Assembly (NCBI GenBank): GCA_017548605.1
Contig: JAFYZT010000023.1
Span: forward strand, 124,001 to 188,000
From: Prevotella sp.
GTDB taxonomy: Bacteria > Bacteroidota > Bacteroidia > Bacteroidales > Bacteroidaceae
Direction of reading: 5' to 3'
Length of the DNA stretch: 64,000 nucleotides
In this document: in pieces, positions 1-8,432 of the stretch
How positions within the stretch are numbered: position 1 is the stretch's first letter
Layout of the letters: each line of letters starts with the position of its first letter
The notes under the pieces: model-generated
What the model saw: the letters and a program-made list of their open reading frames with translations, nothing else
What the model was told of the DNA's origin: nothing
The model's database searches: none
Program-made: the position numbers and the translations under genes

Positions 1-228
1 GATGCAAAGATACAATTTATTAAGAAACATAGGTTGCGTTTCGGGAGTAAAAATGATATTTTTTTCATTTTGTATTCCGCTTAAGGACTAAATCATATTC
101 TGCACTCGATTTTACGTATCTTTGCATAAGTTACTCCATCACGGCATAAAAAATAAACAGTTTATTTTGTTCTGCACTCGATTTTACGTAACTTTGCAGC
201 ATCAAAGAAGTAAAAGGACATAATTATT
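1..228. promoter_or_regulatory. Divergent promoter region upstream of lysS, with a duplicated promoter
   Basis: A 29-base segment occurs twice, at 98-126 and 170-198, 72 bases apart with one difference (TATCTTTGC against TAACTTTGC). Each copy ends in a TAnnTTTG -7 box. The downstream copy also has TTTG 19 bases upstream of the box and is the better promoter for lysS; in the upstream copy that TTTG is replaced. On the minus strand, TATCTTTGC (complement of 4-12) is a promoter for a gene lying off the left edge. No coding sequence is seen here. Confidence 0.75.
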
Positions 229-1959
229 ATGAATATTTTAGAACTTAGCGAGCAGGAGATAGGACGCAGACAGAGTCTGCAGGAGTTGCGAAACATGGGT
301 ATAGACCCCTACCCTGCCGCCGAATATCCCACAAACGCCTTTTCTACCGACATACGCGAGCAGTTCAGCGACGATGCACCGCAACGCGAGGTGTCCATTG
401 CCGGCCGTCTGATGAGCCGTCGCGTCATGGGCAAGGCTTCGTTTGCTGAATTGCAAGACTCAAAGGGACGTATCCAGGTGTATATTACACGCGACGATAT
501 CTGCCCGGATGAGAACAAAGAAATGTATAACACCGTATTCAAGCGGTTGATGGACATCGGCGACTTCATCGGTGTGAAAGGCTTCGTCTTCCGCACGCAG
601 ACAGGCGAGATCAGCGTCCATGCCAAGGAGCTGACACTGCTGGCGAAAAGTCTGAAGCCCCTGCCCATCGTGAAATATAAGGACGGCGTGGCTTATGACA
701 AGTTCGACGACCCCGAGTTGCGTTATCGTCAGCGTTACGTAGACCTGGTAGTAAACGACGGTGTGAAAGACACCTTCCTGCAACGCGCTACGGTATTGCG
801 TACCATGCGCCGCGTGCTCGACGAGGCAGGATACACCGAAGTGGAGACGCCTACATTGCAGATGATTGCCGGCGGAGCCTCTGCCCGTCCGTTCATCACC
901 CATTTCAATGCCCTCGACCAAGACATGTATATGCGTATCGCCACCGAGCTGTACCTCAAACGACTCATTGTTGGTGGCTTTGAAGGTGTGTACGAGATTG
1001 GCAAGAACTTCCGCAACGAGGGAATGGACCGCAACCATAACCCAGAATTCACCTGCATGGAGTTGTATGTGCAGTATAAGGACTACAACTGGATGATGTC
1101 ATTTACCGAGAAATTGCTGGAGACCATCTGCATCGCCGTGAACGGCACGGCAGAGCGCGAGGTTGACGGCAACATCATCTCTTTCAAGGCTCCCTACCGC
1201 CGACTACCCATCCTCGATGCCATCAAAGAAAAGACAGGCTTCGACTGCGAAGGAAAGAGTGAAGAGGAGATACGTCAGTTCTGCCTGTCGAAAGGCATGG
1301 AGGTGGACGAGACCATGGGCAAGGGAAAGCTTATCGACGAGCTGTTCGGTGAGTTCTGCGAGGGCACATTCATCCAACCGACGTTCATCACCGACTATCC
1401 CGTGGAGATGAGTCCGCTGACAAAGATGCACCGCAGCAAACCCGGTCTGACTGAGCGTTTCGAGCTGATGGTGAACGGCAAGGAGCTGGCCAATGCCTAC
1501 AGTGAGCTGAACGACCCCATCGATCAGGAGGAGCGTTTCCAAGAACAGATGCGACTGGCCGACAAGGGCGACGACGAGGCGATGATTATCGACCAAGACT
1601 TCCTGCGTGCCCTGCAATATGGCATGCCGCCGACGAGTGGCATCGGCATCGGCATCGACCGTCTGGTGATGCTTATGACTGGTAAGACATTTATCCAGGA
1701 AGTGCTGTTCTTCCCACAGATGAAACCTGAAAAGAAGATTCCGCAGAGCAGTGTGGAAGAATGGGCGGCCATTGGTGTAGCAGAAGAGTGGGTGCCCGTT
1801 CTGCGCAAGGCTGGTTTCAACATGGTGAGCAACATCAAGGATGAAAAGGCCCAAGGATTACAACAGAAAATCGGCGACATCGTGAAGAAATACAAGCTCG
1901 AGATGCAAAAACCTGCCGTGACAGAGATACAGAATTGGATTGACAAAGTTACAGAATGA
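229..1959 (+). CDS. lysS: Lysyl-tRNA synthetase (class II)
   Basis: Charges tRNA-Lys with lysine in the cytoplasm. The N-terminal OB-fold anticodon-binding domain covers about residues 55-150. The class II core follows, with motif 2 around the IGKNFRNEGMDRNHNPEF segment and motif 3 GIGIGIDRLVMLM near the end of the core. At 576 residues it is about 70 longer than the E. coli enzyme. The extra C-terminal segment, a helical stretch after the core that contains EEWVPVLRKAGF, is as I recall a usual Bacteroidetes extension. The start is supported by a -7 box about 35 bases upstream and an AAAAGGACATAA stretch just before the ATG. The next gene begins 36 bases downstream. Confidence 0.97.
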   Translation: MNILELSEQEIGRRQSLQELRNMGIDPYPAAEYPTNAFSTDIREQFSDDAPQREVSIAGRLMSRRVMGKASFAELQDSKGRIQVYITRDDICPDENKEMYNTVFKRLMDIGDFIGVKGFVFRTQTGEISVHAKELTLLAKSLKPLPIVKYKDGVAYDKFDDPELRYRQRYVDLVVNDGVKDTFLQRATVLRTMRRVLDEAGYTEVETPTLQMIAGGASARPFITHFNALDQDMYMRIATELYLKRLIVGGFEGVYEIGKNFRNEGMDRNHNPEFTCMELYVQYKDYNWMMSFTEKLLETICIAVNGTAEREVDGNIISFKAPYRRLPILDAIKEKTGFDCEGKSEEEIRQFCLSKGMEVDETMGKGKLIDELFGEFCEGTFIQPTFITDYPVEMSPLTKMHRSKPGLTERFELMVNGKELANAYSELNDPIDQEERFQEQMRLADKGDDEAMIIDQDFLRALQYGMPPTSGIGIGIDRLVMLMTGKTFIQEVLFFPQMKPEKKIPQSSVEEWAAIGVAEEWVPVLRKAGFNMVSNIKDEKAQGLQQKIGDIVKKYKLEMQKPAVTEIQNWIDKVTE

Positions 1960-2615
1960 TTCTTAGACAAAGGAACAAAAGGACATAATAGATAGATGGA
2001 TGTCGAAAAACTGATAAAAGAAATTCTTGATAGTGCTCGAGAGGTTCGCAAAGAACTAAAACAAGGATTTGAAGAAAAAGTCTATAAGAATGCACTATTT
2101 CTTGAATTGAAAGATCGAGGTTTATCCGTGATGACTGAAGTTGAATATGATGTTCGATATAAGAATAGAATAGTAGGCCAATATAAGGCTGATATGGTTG
2201 TAGACGACAGTGTCGTAGTCGAACTAAAAGCTAACAACTCTCTTTGTGCTGCAAACGAGGTGCAATTGGTTAATTACCTTAATGCATCTGGAATTGAAGA
2301 CGGATTGTTAATCAACTTTGGCGGTGACAGATTGGAAGTTAAGCGGAAGTTCAGGACATACAGACCAAAACAAGAATAATTCTTAGACAAAAGAACATAA
2401 TATTCTTAGACAAAAGAACAAAAGGACATAATAAATAATATTGACAAAAGAACATGTATTCATAGACAAAGGAACAAAAGGACATAAAATATTATACACA
2501 AAGGAACATAATAATTCCAATAAAATGACGATTAATATTTGTTCTTGTGTTCATATGTCGAAAAAATATGTTCATGTGTTCATATGTCGAGATAATATGT
2601 TCATGTGTCAAATAA
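1959..2615. repeat. Degenerate ~32-bp repeat array around the GxxExxY gene
   Basis: A unit reading ATTCTTAGACAAAGGAAC followed by AAAAGGACATAATA occurs at 1959-1990, between lysS and the next gene. It recurs right after that gene at 2379-2402 (shortened), 2402-2433, 2439-2458 (shortened), 2458-2491 and 2492-2513 (diverged). From about 2536 to 2610 there are three copies of a unit built on ATGTTCATGTGTTCATATGTC, which looks like a diverged inverted form of the same unit. The units contain the AAAAGGACATAA segment that also precedes lysS. Each bracketing copy overlaps the stop codon of the preceding gene. Spacers are too irregular for CRISPR. Confidence 0.7.
1996..2379 (+). CDS. GxxExxY family protein, PD-(D/E)XK nuclease-like
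   Basis: A 127-residue protein with the family signature GFEEKVY (residues 25-31, G-x-x-E-x-x-Y). A later core ADMVVDD...VVELKA has the Asp...Glu-x-Lys arrangement of the PD-(D/E)XK fold. The family is widespread in Bacteroidetes and its cellular role is not established. It is more AT-rich than lysS and gpsA and is bracketed by copies of a 32-base repeat, suggesting a cassette inserted between them. The ATG at 1996 follows the repeat copy by 5 bases, and the repeat carries a purine-rich stretch that could help ribosome binding. Confidence 0.85.
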   Translation: MDVEKLIKEILDSAREVRKELKQGFEEKVYKNALFLELKDRGLSVMTEVEYDVRYKNRIVGQYKADMVVDDSVVVELKANNSLCAANEVQLVNYLNASGIEDGLLINFGGDRLEVKRKFRTYRPKQE

Positions 2616-2619
2616 AGAT

Positions 2620-3615
2620 ATGTACGACTGCGGAAAGATAGCCATTATTGGCGGCGGTAGCTGGGCTACGGCAATAGCCAAGATTGTGGTGGGCCACACC
2701 CATCACATAGGGTGGTATATGCGCAGGGATGACCGCATTGAGGATTTCCGCCGTATGTCGCACAACCCCGCCTATCTGACGAGCGTACATTTCAACGTGG
2801 ACGAGATTTTCTTCTCAAGCGACATCAACAAGATAGTGCAGCAGTACGACACACTTGTGTTCGTTACCCCCTCGCCCTACCTGAAGAACCACCTGAAAAA
2901 ACTGCGCACACGTATCAAGGAGAAATACATCGTGACTGCCATCAAGGGCATCGTGCCCGACGAGAATCTCGTGTGTTCGGAATATTTCCATCAAGTGTAC
3001 GATGTGCCCTATTCTCAGCTGGCTTGTATCGGCGGTCCCTCACATGCCGAAGAAGTGGCCTTGGAGCGCTTGTCATACCTCACCGTGGGCTGTGCCGACG
3101 AAGAGAAGGCACGGGCATTCACGCAGGTTCTCTCCAGCAGTTTCATCAAGACGAAAACCTCGACCGATGTGCTGGGCATCGAATATTCGTCAGTACTGAA
3201 GAATGTGTACGCTATTGCCGCGGGTATCTGTAGCGGTCTGAAATACGGCGACAACTTCCAGGCCGTGCTCATGTCGAATGCCGTGCAGGAGATGCAGCGG
3301 TTCCTTTCTGCCGTGCAACCGTTGGAACGAAATATCTACGACTCGGTGTACTTAGGTGATCTATTGGTCACTGGCTACAGCAATTTCTCGCGCAACCGCG
3401 TGTTTGGTACAATGATTGGCAAGGGCTACAGCGTGAAGAGTGCGCAGATAGAGATGGAGATGATAGCCGAAGGGTTCTTCGGCACGAAGTGCATGAAGGA
3501 AATCAACCGCCGCATGCATGTGAACATGCCCATCCTCGATGCCGTGTACAATATCCTCTACGAGCGAATCTCTCCGCAGGTAGAGATCAAGTTGCTTACC
3601 GACTCGTTCAGGTAG
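2620..3615 (+). CDS. gpsA: NAD(P)H-dependent glycerol-3-phosphate dehydrogenase
   Basis: Reduces dihydroxyacetone phosphate to sn-glycerol 3-phosphate for phospholipid synthesis. The nucleotide-binding loop is IIGGGSWATAIAK at the N terminus. Conserved family segments are VTAIKGI (with the catalytic-region lysine) and LKNVYAIAAGI. At 331 residues it is the normal length. A GTG at 2605 would add five residues (MSNKD), but the ATG at 2620 sits closer to the usual start of the family and is preferred. It lies downstream of the repeat array and ends 5 bases before a REP-like palindrome and a strong terminator. Confidence 0.96.
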   Translation: MYDCGKIAIIGGGSWATAIAKIVVGHTHHIGWYMRRDDRIEDFRRMSHNPAYLTSVHFNVDEIFFSSDINKIVQQYDTLVFVTPSPYLKNHLKKLRTRIKEKYIVTAIKGIVPDENLVCSEYFHQVYDVPYSQLACIGGPSHAEEVALERLSYLTVGCADEEKARAFTQVLSSSFIKTKTSTDVLGIEYSSVLKNVYAIAAGICSGLKYGDNFQAVLMSNAVQEMQRFLSAVQPLERNIYDSVYLGDLLVTGYSNFSRNRVFGTMIGKGYSVKSAQIEMEMIAEGFFGTKCMKEINRRMHVNMPILDAVYNILYERISPQVEIKLLTDSFR

Positions 3616-3619
3616 GAGT

Positions 3620-3650
3620 AACCCACCCCAACCCTCCCCAAGGGAGGGAG
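3620..3650 (+). repeat. REP-like palindrome after gpsA
   Basis: A copy of a dispersed element made of ACCCACCCC followed by the palindrome CCCTCCCCAAGGGAGGG. It starts 5 bases after the gpsA stop codon and is oriented with the gene. Related copies lie at 14141, 14224, 46573, 47518, 47541, 49543, 52534 (minus) and 61343. Confidence 0.7.
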
Positions 3651-3669
3651 CCTGAGTTCTAAAAAACAA

Positions 3670-3710
3670 CCGCCGTTGCAAGTCCCTGCTTGCAGCGGCG
3701 GTGAATTTTT
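3670..3710. terminator. Intrinsic terminator between gpsA and the convergent lipoprotein gene
   Basis: The arms are CCGCCGTTGCAAG (3670-3682) and CTTGCAGCGGCGG (3689-3701): a 13-bp stem with one G-T pair and a 6-base loop. A short T run follows on the plus strand, and A residues precede it, so it can also serve the minus-strand gene. Confidence 0.85.
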
Positions 3711-3731
3711 GAAAGCAATGTATGTGAAGCG

Positions 3732-4154
3732 TTACTTCTTGTTCTCTTTGGTAAGGACAACGGTGATGTGGTATTTGTTGTTCATGCCTTCAAAGACCAC
3801 ATCGTTATCCATTACCACTCGTGAAGGCGTGTAATCTTCATGAATGTTGAAAGTCAGTATGATGTCCTCAACATTATTCTTCATTTTAAGCGTCCAGCCG
3901 TTCAGCGACCAGTCACCTTCTTCTCCATAGTTGTTCTCGAAAGAACCACTCGATTTGAAAGTGATGGTTTCTCCAAGTCCCAGGCTGGCACCATCGGGAA
4001 GGGTGGGCGAAGAAGTGGCGGAAACATTCCATGTACCCACCAATGTCGCTTTTGCAATGAATTCTTCCACATCATCTTCATTGCAAGAGGTAAACACTGT
4101 TGTCATACCGCAAGAAAGGATGGCGGCAAACATCCAGATAAGAATCTTTTTCAT
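3732..4154 (-). CDS. Lipocalin-like lipoprotein
   Basis: A 140-residue predicted lipoprotein. The signal peptide MKKILIWMFAAILSCGMTTV runs into a lipobox with Cys in FTSCNEDD, and acidic residues after the Cys are common in Bacteroidetes surface lipoproteins. The mature part contains LVGTWNVS and alternating beta-strand segments, resembling small lipocalin-like (beta-barrel) lipoproteins of Bacteroidales. The exact ligand is unknown. A -7 box TACCTTTG (complement of 4250-4257) lies about 95 bases upstream. It converges on gpsA across a shared terminator. Confidence 0.75.
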   Translation of the reverse strand: MKKILIWMFAAILSCGMTTVFTSCNEDDVEEFIAKATLVGTWNVSATSSPTLPDGASLGLGETITFKSSGSFENNYGEEGDWSLNGWTLKMKNNVEDIILTFNIHEDYTPSRVVMDNDVVFEGMNNKYHITVVLTKENKK

Positions 4155-4346
4155 TGTCTTTTTTTTAATAACTAATTATGTTTCAATGTGTTGCTATATT
4201 CTCAAGCATTCGAAACCCTCAAAAGAGGATTGAATGTCGAGATTGGATGCAAAGGTAATTTATATTTTTATTTTAAACAAAAAAAAGACGAAAAACTGTT
4301 CCTTGTTATTGTCTGTAACTTAAAAACTCAAAAACTTAATCACTCA

Positions 4347-4378
4347 TTTGGTGTTGTTCGAAAGAAATAGTAACTTTG
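4347..4378 (+). promoter_or_regulatory. Promoter of pgi
   Basis: TTTG at 4347-4350 and TAACTTTG at 4371-4378 are separated by 20 bases, matching the Bacteroidetes -33/-7 pattern. Transcription should start near 4383, well upstream of either candidate start of pgi. Confidence 0.7.
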
Positions 4379-4520
4379 CAAATGTTTAATTCCCCATTTT
4401 GGCTTTCCCCAAGGAGGGTTCGCTGAACACTAAACACTCAACAAGACCATGGACATCAGAGATATCGACAAGCTACAGAGCAAAGCATTGCTGAAAGATA
4501 AAACAATCATATCCACAACG

Positions 4521-5876
4521 ATGAAAATTATTCAGTTAGACATCAAGAAAGCCGCCCAGTTTCTTGACGAGGGCGCAGTAAAGTGTTTTGAACCGCTAGT
4601 GAAAGCCGCACAGGATGCCTTGGAAGCAGGCACCTGTCCCGGTAACGATTTTCTGGGTTGGCTCCACCTGCCCAGCAGTATCAGCCCCGAGTTTTTGGAT
4701 GAGGTACAAGCTTGTGCCGACGTGCTCCGCGCCAACTGCGAAGCCGTAGTGGTGGCCGGCATTGGCGGCAGCTACCTCGGTGCACGTGCCGTGATTGAAG
4801 CCCTGGGTAACTCCTTCGCCTGGTTGCTGCGCGACGGCAAGAACCCCACCATTCTCTTTGCCGGCAACAATATCGGCGAGGACTATCTGAGTGAACTGAC
4901 CGAATACCTGAGCGACAAGAAATTCGGTGTGATTAATATCTCAAAATCGGGCACCACCACGGAGACCGCCCTCACCTTCCGTCTTTTGAAGAAACAGTGC
5001 GAAGCACAGCGTGGCAAGGAAGAGGCCAAGAAAGTGATTGTAGCCATCACCGATGCCAAGCGCGGTGCTGCACGCACCTGTGCCGACAAGGAGGGTTACA
5101 CCAGCTTTATCATCCCCGACAACGTGGGCGGCCGTTTCTCGGTGCTCACACCGGTAGGTCTGCTGCCCATCGCCTGTGCAGGTTTTGACATCAAGCAACT
5201 AGTGGCCGGTGCACAGGACATGGAGAAAGCCTGTGGCAAAGATGTCCCCTTCGAAGAGAACCCCGCAGCACAGTATGCCGCCGTGCGCAACGCGCTCTAC
5301 GGTGCAGGCAAGAAAATAGAAATCATGGTGAACTACCAGCCAAAGCTCCACTTCATCAGCGAGTGGTGGAAACAGCTCTACGGAGAGAGCGAAGGCAAGG
5401 AGAATAAGGGTATCTTCCCCGCCTCTTGTGACTTCACCACCGACCTTCACTCCATGGGTCAATGGATTCAGGAAGGTGAACGCTCTATCTTCGAGACCGT
5501 CATCAGCATCGAGGAGCCAAGCCGCAAACTGCTCTTCCCCGAGGATGATGAGAACCTTGACGGTCTGAACTTCCTCGCCGGTAAGCGCGTCGACGAGGTG
5601 AACAAGATGGCTGAACTTGGCACCCGTCTGGCCCATGTCGACGGTGGCGTGCCCAACATCCGCATCGCGGTGCCCAAACTCAACGAGTATTACATCGGCC
5701 AGCTCATCTATTTCTTCGAGATTGCTTGCGGTATTAGCGGCAACGTGCTCGGCGTGAACCCCTTCAATCAACCCGGCGTTGAGGCGTATAAGAAAAACAT
5801 GTTCGCGCTGCTCGACAAACCCGGCTACGAGACCGACAGCAAAGCTATCAAGGAACGACTGGCGAACGAGGCATGA
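4521..5876 (+). CDS. pgi: Glucose-6-phosphate isomerase
   Basis: Interconverts glucose 6-phosphate and fructose 6-phosphate. Family segments are [31 protein letters not shown] (sugar-phosphate binding) and the [11 protein letters not shown] segment near residue 330. From the ATG at 4521 it has 451 residues, which fits the short bacterial Pgi type. An upstream in-frame ATG at 4449 would add 24 residues of unusual charged sequence ([12 protein letters not shown]) and is less likely. The stop codon overlaps the start of the HAD gene (ATGA), indicating translational coupling. Confidence 0.95.
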   Translation: MKIIQLDIKKAAQFLDEGAVKCFEPLVKAAQDALEAGTCPGNDFLGWLHLPSSISPEFLDEVQACADVLRANCEAVVVAGIGGSYLGARAVIEALGNSFAWLLRDGKNPTILFAGNNIGEDYLSELTEYLSDKKFGVINISKSGTTTETALTFRLLKKQCEAQRGKEEAKKVIVAITDAKRGAARTCADKEGYTSFIIPDNVGGRFSVLTPVGLLPIACAGFDIKQLVAGAQDMEKACGKDVPFEENPAAQYAAVRNALYGAGKKIEIMVNYQPKLHFISEWWKQLYGESEGKENKGIFPASCDFTTDLHSMGQWIQEGERSIFETVISIEEPSRKLLFPEDDENLDGLNFLAGKRVDEVNKMAELGTRLAHVDGGVPNIRIAVPKLNEYYIGQLIYFFEIACGISGNVLGVNPFNQPGVEAYKKNMFALLDKPGYETDSKAIKERLANEA

Positions 5877-6592
5877 TGCACGACGCCATAGCAGCTTATA
5901 TCGAACGTCACGGCTTGGAGCGGTTCGCGCCCCAAGCCGTGCTCTTCGACATGGACGGGGTGCTTTTCAACTCCATGCCCAACCATGCTCATTCTTGGCA
6001 CAAGAGCATGACAGAATGTGGCTTGGAGATGAGTGAGAAGGACGCTTACCTTTTTGAGGGGATGCGCGGAGTGGAAACAATCAAACAATTGGCACGGGAG
6101 CAGTGGCACCGCGAACTGAACGACGACGAGGCACAGCAACTGTATCAAATAAAATGTGACTATTTCGCCGCCTGTCCCCCAGCCCAAAAGATGACGGGTG
6201 TGGAAGAACTGATGACGTGGCTGCACGACCATGGCTATGCCATCGGTGTGGTGACAGGCAGTGGACAACATTCCCTGCTTGACGCTTTGGAACAGACTTT
6301 CCTCGGACTCGTACACAAGCAGTATATAGTGACCGCTTTCGATGTGCTCCACGGTAAACCGTCACCCGAGCCTTATCTGGCCGGACTTAAGAAAGTGGGT
6401 GTCGATGCCACGCAAGCCATTGTGGTAGAGAATGCCCCTCTTGGAGTGCAGTCTGCCGTGGCTGCCGGAATATTCACCATCGCCGTGAACACAGGACCTC
6501 TGCCCGACGAAATACTAAAAGAAGCCGGAGCCGACATCGTGGTGAAGGACATGGCCGCTGCAATGAAGGGGATTAAAATATTAAAAAATTAA
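5873..6592 (+). CDS. HAD-family phosphatase, beta-phosphoglucomutase-like
   Basis: A 239-residue haloacid dehalogenase superfamily enzyme. Motif I is [11 protein letters not shown], with the nucleophile and acid Asp. Motif II is VVTGSG, motif III lysine lies in GKPSPEPYL, and motif IV is [16 protein letters not shown]. The usual acidic pair at motif IV is Glu-Asp, here Glu-Asn. The sugar-phosphate subfamily is indicated by the cap and the GKP...P segment. It overlaps pgi by four bases, so a role near hexose phosphate metabolism is likely, but the substrate cannot be read from sequence. Confidence 0.85.
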   Translation: MMHDAIAAYIERHGLERFAPQAVLFDMDGVLFNSMPNHAHSWHKSMTECGLEMSEKDAYLFEGMRGVETIKQLAREQWHRELNDDEAQQLYQIKCDYFAACPPAQKMTGVEELMTWLHDHGYAIGVVTGSGQHSLLDALEQTFLGLVHKQYIVTAFDVLHGKPSPEPYLAGLKKVGVDATQAIVVENAPLGVQSAVAAGIFTIAVNTGPLPDEILKEAGADIVVKDMAAAMKGIKILKN

Positions 6593-6737
6593 AAGATTAA
6601 AAAGAGGGGCAAGGGGCAAGGAGCAGGGGGCAAGGAGCAGGGGACAAGGAGCAAGGGGCAAGTGGAGTATTGTCTAAACTCCCATACTCCTATACTCCCA
6701 AACTCCCAACCTTAGAACCCAAAACATTTAAAGATAC
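6593..6737. repeat. Low-complexity intergenic filler
   Basis: The stretch has AATTAAAAGATTAAAAAG followed by six or so degenerate GGGGCAAGGAGCA units and then TCCCATACTCCTATACTCCC. The same GGGGCAAGGAGCAAGG motif recurs as an inverted repeat at 60119-60176, and the ATTAAAAGATTAAAAA motif recurs near 45360-45460 and 50110-50170. Confidence 0.6.
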
Positions 6738-7220
6738 ATGAAAAGAATATTACATGCGATGATGACAGCGATGCTCTGCTGCAGCGCATTCATGTTTACC
6801 TCCTGCGGTGACGATGATATTACGGTAGACCGTGACTACACAAGTGTACACTATACCGTGACACCTGGCATCGGTCTGATGAAATTCTACACCATCAAGG
6901 CCTATTACACCGATTTCAACGGTGTGGACCATGAGGAAGAAGTCAAAGATGTGACAACATGGGAATACCGCGAAAAGAAAGAGGGCACCCACAAGATACA
7001 GTGCCGTGTGGTGGCCACGGTGAAGTCAAAAGAAGAATATGGTGAGATTGATGCCTCTGCGTATGACTTCAACTGGGAATACTCCATACACTGGTATAAG
7101 AAGGAAGGAGGTGCCCATTCCGAGCAACCCATCACATCACCCAATTATATCAGCAAGGACAATGTACCTGGTTATCTGGAGGCACATCCTGCAATAACGC
7201 TCATCAGTTTCAACAAGTAA
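6738..7220 (+). CDS. Predicted lipoprotein of unknown function
   Basis: A 160-residue protein with a lipoprotein signal, MKRILHAMMTAMLCCSAFMF followed by TSCGDDD, placing Cys 23 as the lipidated residue. The Asp-rich start of the mature chain fits a surface-exposed lipoprotein. The remainder is rich in aromatic and beta-strand-like residues (WEYREKKEGTHKIQCRVVATV). I recognise no family. It is followed by a perfect 14-bp hairpin terminator and stands as its own unit. Confidence 0.75.
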   Translation: MKRILHAMMTAMLCCSAFMFTSCGDDDITVDRDYTSVHYTVTPGIGLMKFYTIKAYYTDFNGVDHEEEVKDVTTWEYREKKEGTHKIQCRVVATVKSKEEYGEIDASAYDFNWEYSIHWYKKEGGAHSEQPITSPNYISKDNVPGYLEAHPAITLISFNK

Positions 7221-7241
7221 GGGAACCGTTAAAAGAGTACT

Positions 7242-7280
7242 TAAAAGGACAATACCATACTGCTGAGTATTGTCCTTTTA
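7242..7280. terminator. Bidirectional intrinsic terminator
   Basis: Perfect 14-bp inverted repeat, TAAAAGGACAATAC (7242-7255) and GTATTGTCCTTTTA (7267-7280), with an 11-base loop. The A-rich and T-rich outer ends allow termination on either strand. It follows the lipoprotein gene. Confidence 0.8.
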
Positions 7281-7373
7281 TCTTTAAAGTGAAGCGAAAA
7301 CACCCTAATTCCTTAAATACAAAAAAATGGTGTTAATGTAAAACGAGAAAATGATGAAAATTTTAACAAAAGT

Positions 7374-7405
7374 TTTGGTGAAATGATGAATATTCACTAA
7401 ATTTG
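7374..7405 (+). promoter_or_regulatory. Promoter of the structured RNA/leader
   Basis: TTTG (7374-7377) and TAAATTTG (7398-7405), spacer 20 bases, giving a start near 7410. The next coding start is about 375 bases away. Confidence 0.7.
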
Positions 7406-7409
7406 CAGC

Positions 7410-7687
7410 ATCGCTTAGTTAGCCCTTTGGGGCAAAGTGGGCGGTCTTATTTTATGAGAAAGACGTTTTCGAACGTCTGTCGTTGTGAGCCAAGAACTTC
7501 GCAAACTCTTAACATCACAGCAGACAGATGACAACGAGACGTCTGCGTGGTACGTTCCTATATACCTTAATTTATATATAGTCCGTACTGGCGTGGGCTA
7601 ACTGCGTTGTCTATCCTGTGTGATGTGGGCAATGCGAAGGCCTTTGGCTCCAGGATGGGCAGAGAAACAGACACCTACGCCTTTTTT
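7410..7687 (+). ncRNA. Structured RNA of unknown family (candidate cis-regulatory leader)
   Basis: About 278 bases between a good promoter and a T6 tract at 7682-7687, with no open frame. Visible helices: a UUCG-capped hairpin 7461-7478 (7-bp stem), 7480-7486 with 7531-7537, a two-part hairpin 7550-7588 (GTACG/CGTAC and CTATATA/TATATAG), and a long 3' hairpin built from 7590-7597/7674-7681, 7608-7612/7669-7673 and 7613-7618/7651-7656 directly before the T tract. A perfect 9-bp pairing of 7417-7425 (AGTTAGCCC) with 7595-7603 overlaps the base of the 3' hairpin, so the two are mutually exclusive or form a pseudoknot. It could be a trans-acting RNA or an attenuator for the two genes downstream. 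I cannot assign a family. Confidence 0.65.
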
Positions 7688-7784
7688 GTATCATAAGCCA
7701 ACCTAAAACAAAACTGTTAACTGCCAATTCCGGGGTGTTTATGAGGCAACCTAAACTTATTAGGTAATAAATGGCATATATCTC

Positions 7785-8432
7785 ATGAAAGGAAAAATTG
7801 AAAAAAGCTTTGTTAATGACAATTTAATTGAAATAGATTGTATTCATATTAAAAATCTCTTTAAGGCTATTCTGGAAGTAAGAAGAAACTATTTTTACTA
7901 TAGGACTGAAACGAATGAAACAATTGATGATGATGACTGGCAGGAACAGTTAGAGCGTGTATTTGCCTATGAATTATATCATCAATGGTCCTTAATACAA
8001 ATGCAATACAATGATTTTTTATTGAAAGAAGGTAAAAGAAATGATCTTCTATATATAAATGGTGAAGTAGGAAAGGGATTGGAGGGTATTCACAAGTATC
8101 CAGATATGGTTTTACATGGAGGTCAAGGAGATTATGTTCATCAAGAAATTGCCGTTGAAATTAAAAGAAAAGCCAACATAACTTCAGAAAAAGTCATTAA
8201 AGATTTGGAAAAGTTATCAGATATGATTACAGAAGGAAAAATGGCTTTTAATGCAAAGCCTTTTAAATGGGGTGTATTTATATTAACATGTGGTGATGTC
8301 TCTGATATGAAAAACATATTAGATTCAAATTCATTAGATGCAATTCGTGATGAAGTGTTGTGTGTCTTCTGTAAAGGCGACGGTATACTTGAATATAGTA
8401 CAATAGACGAAATCAAATATGAATTATTATGA
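7785..8432 (+). CDS. Uncharacterised protein with nuclease-like core
   Basis: A 215-residue AT-rich gene with no recognised family. Residues around 108-135 read YPDMVLHGG...EIAVEIKRK, an Asp followed by Glu-x-Lys as in PD-(D/E)XK nuclease folds. No signal peptide is seen, so it should be cytoplasmic. Its stop codon overlaps the start codon of the giant surface-protein gene (ATGA), so the two are probably translated together. Base composition matches the first half of the downstream gene, suggesting both arrived as one piece. A repeat of (A/G)GCAACCTAAA-like sequence and a CCTAA...TTAGG hairpin lie just upstream. Confidence 0.6.
   Translation: MKGKIEKSFVNDNLIEIDCIHIKNLFKAILEVRRNYFYYRTETNETIDDDDWQEQLERVFAYELYHQWSLIQMQYNDFLLKEGKRNDLLYINGEVGKGLEGIHKYPDMVLHGGQGDYVHQEIAVEIKRKANITSEKVIKDLEKLSDMITEGKMAFNAKPFKWGVFILTCGDVSDMKNILDSNSLDAIRDEVLCVFCKGDGILEYSTIDEIKYELL

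Noticed and set aside
2379-2615. Possible CRISPR array
   Set aside because: Units are degenerate and partly inverted, spacers are irregular or absent and there are no cas genes.
4398-4420. Another REP-like copy before pgi
   Set aside because: Only a broken CCCCAAGGAGGG core is present, so I do not count it.
7410-7687. Classical 6S RNA
   Set aside because: The 5' end pairs with the middle of the RNA rather than with the 3' end, so the single long hairpin with central bubble is not formed in this reading. Not fully excluded.
7410-7687. RNase P RNA or tmRNA
   Set aside because: No conserved RNase P core words and no tRNA-like ends are seen.
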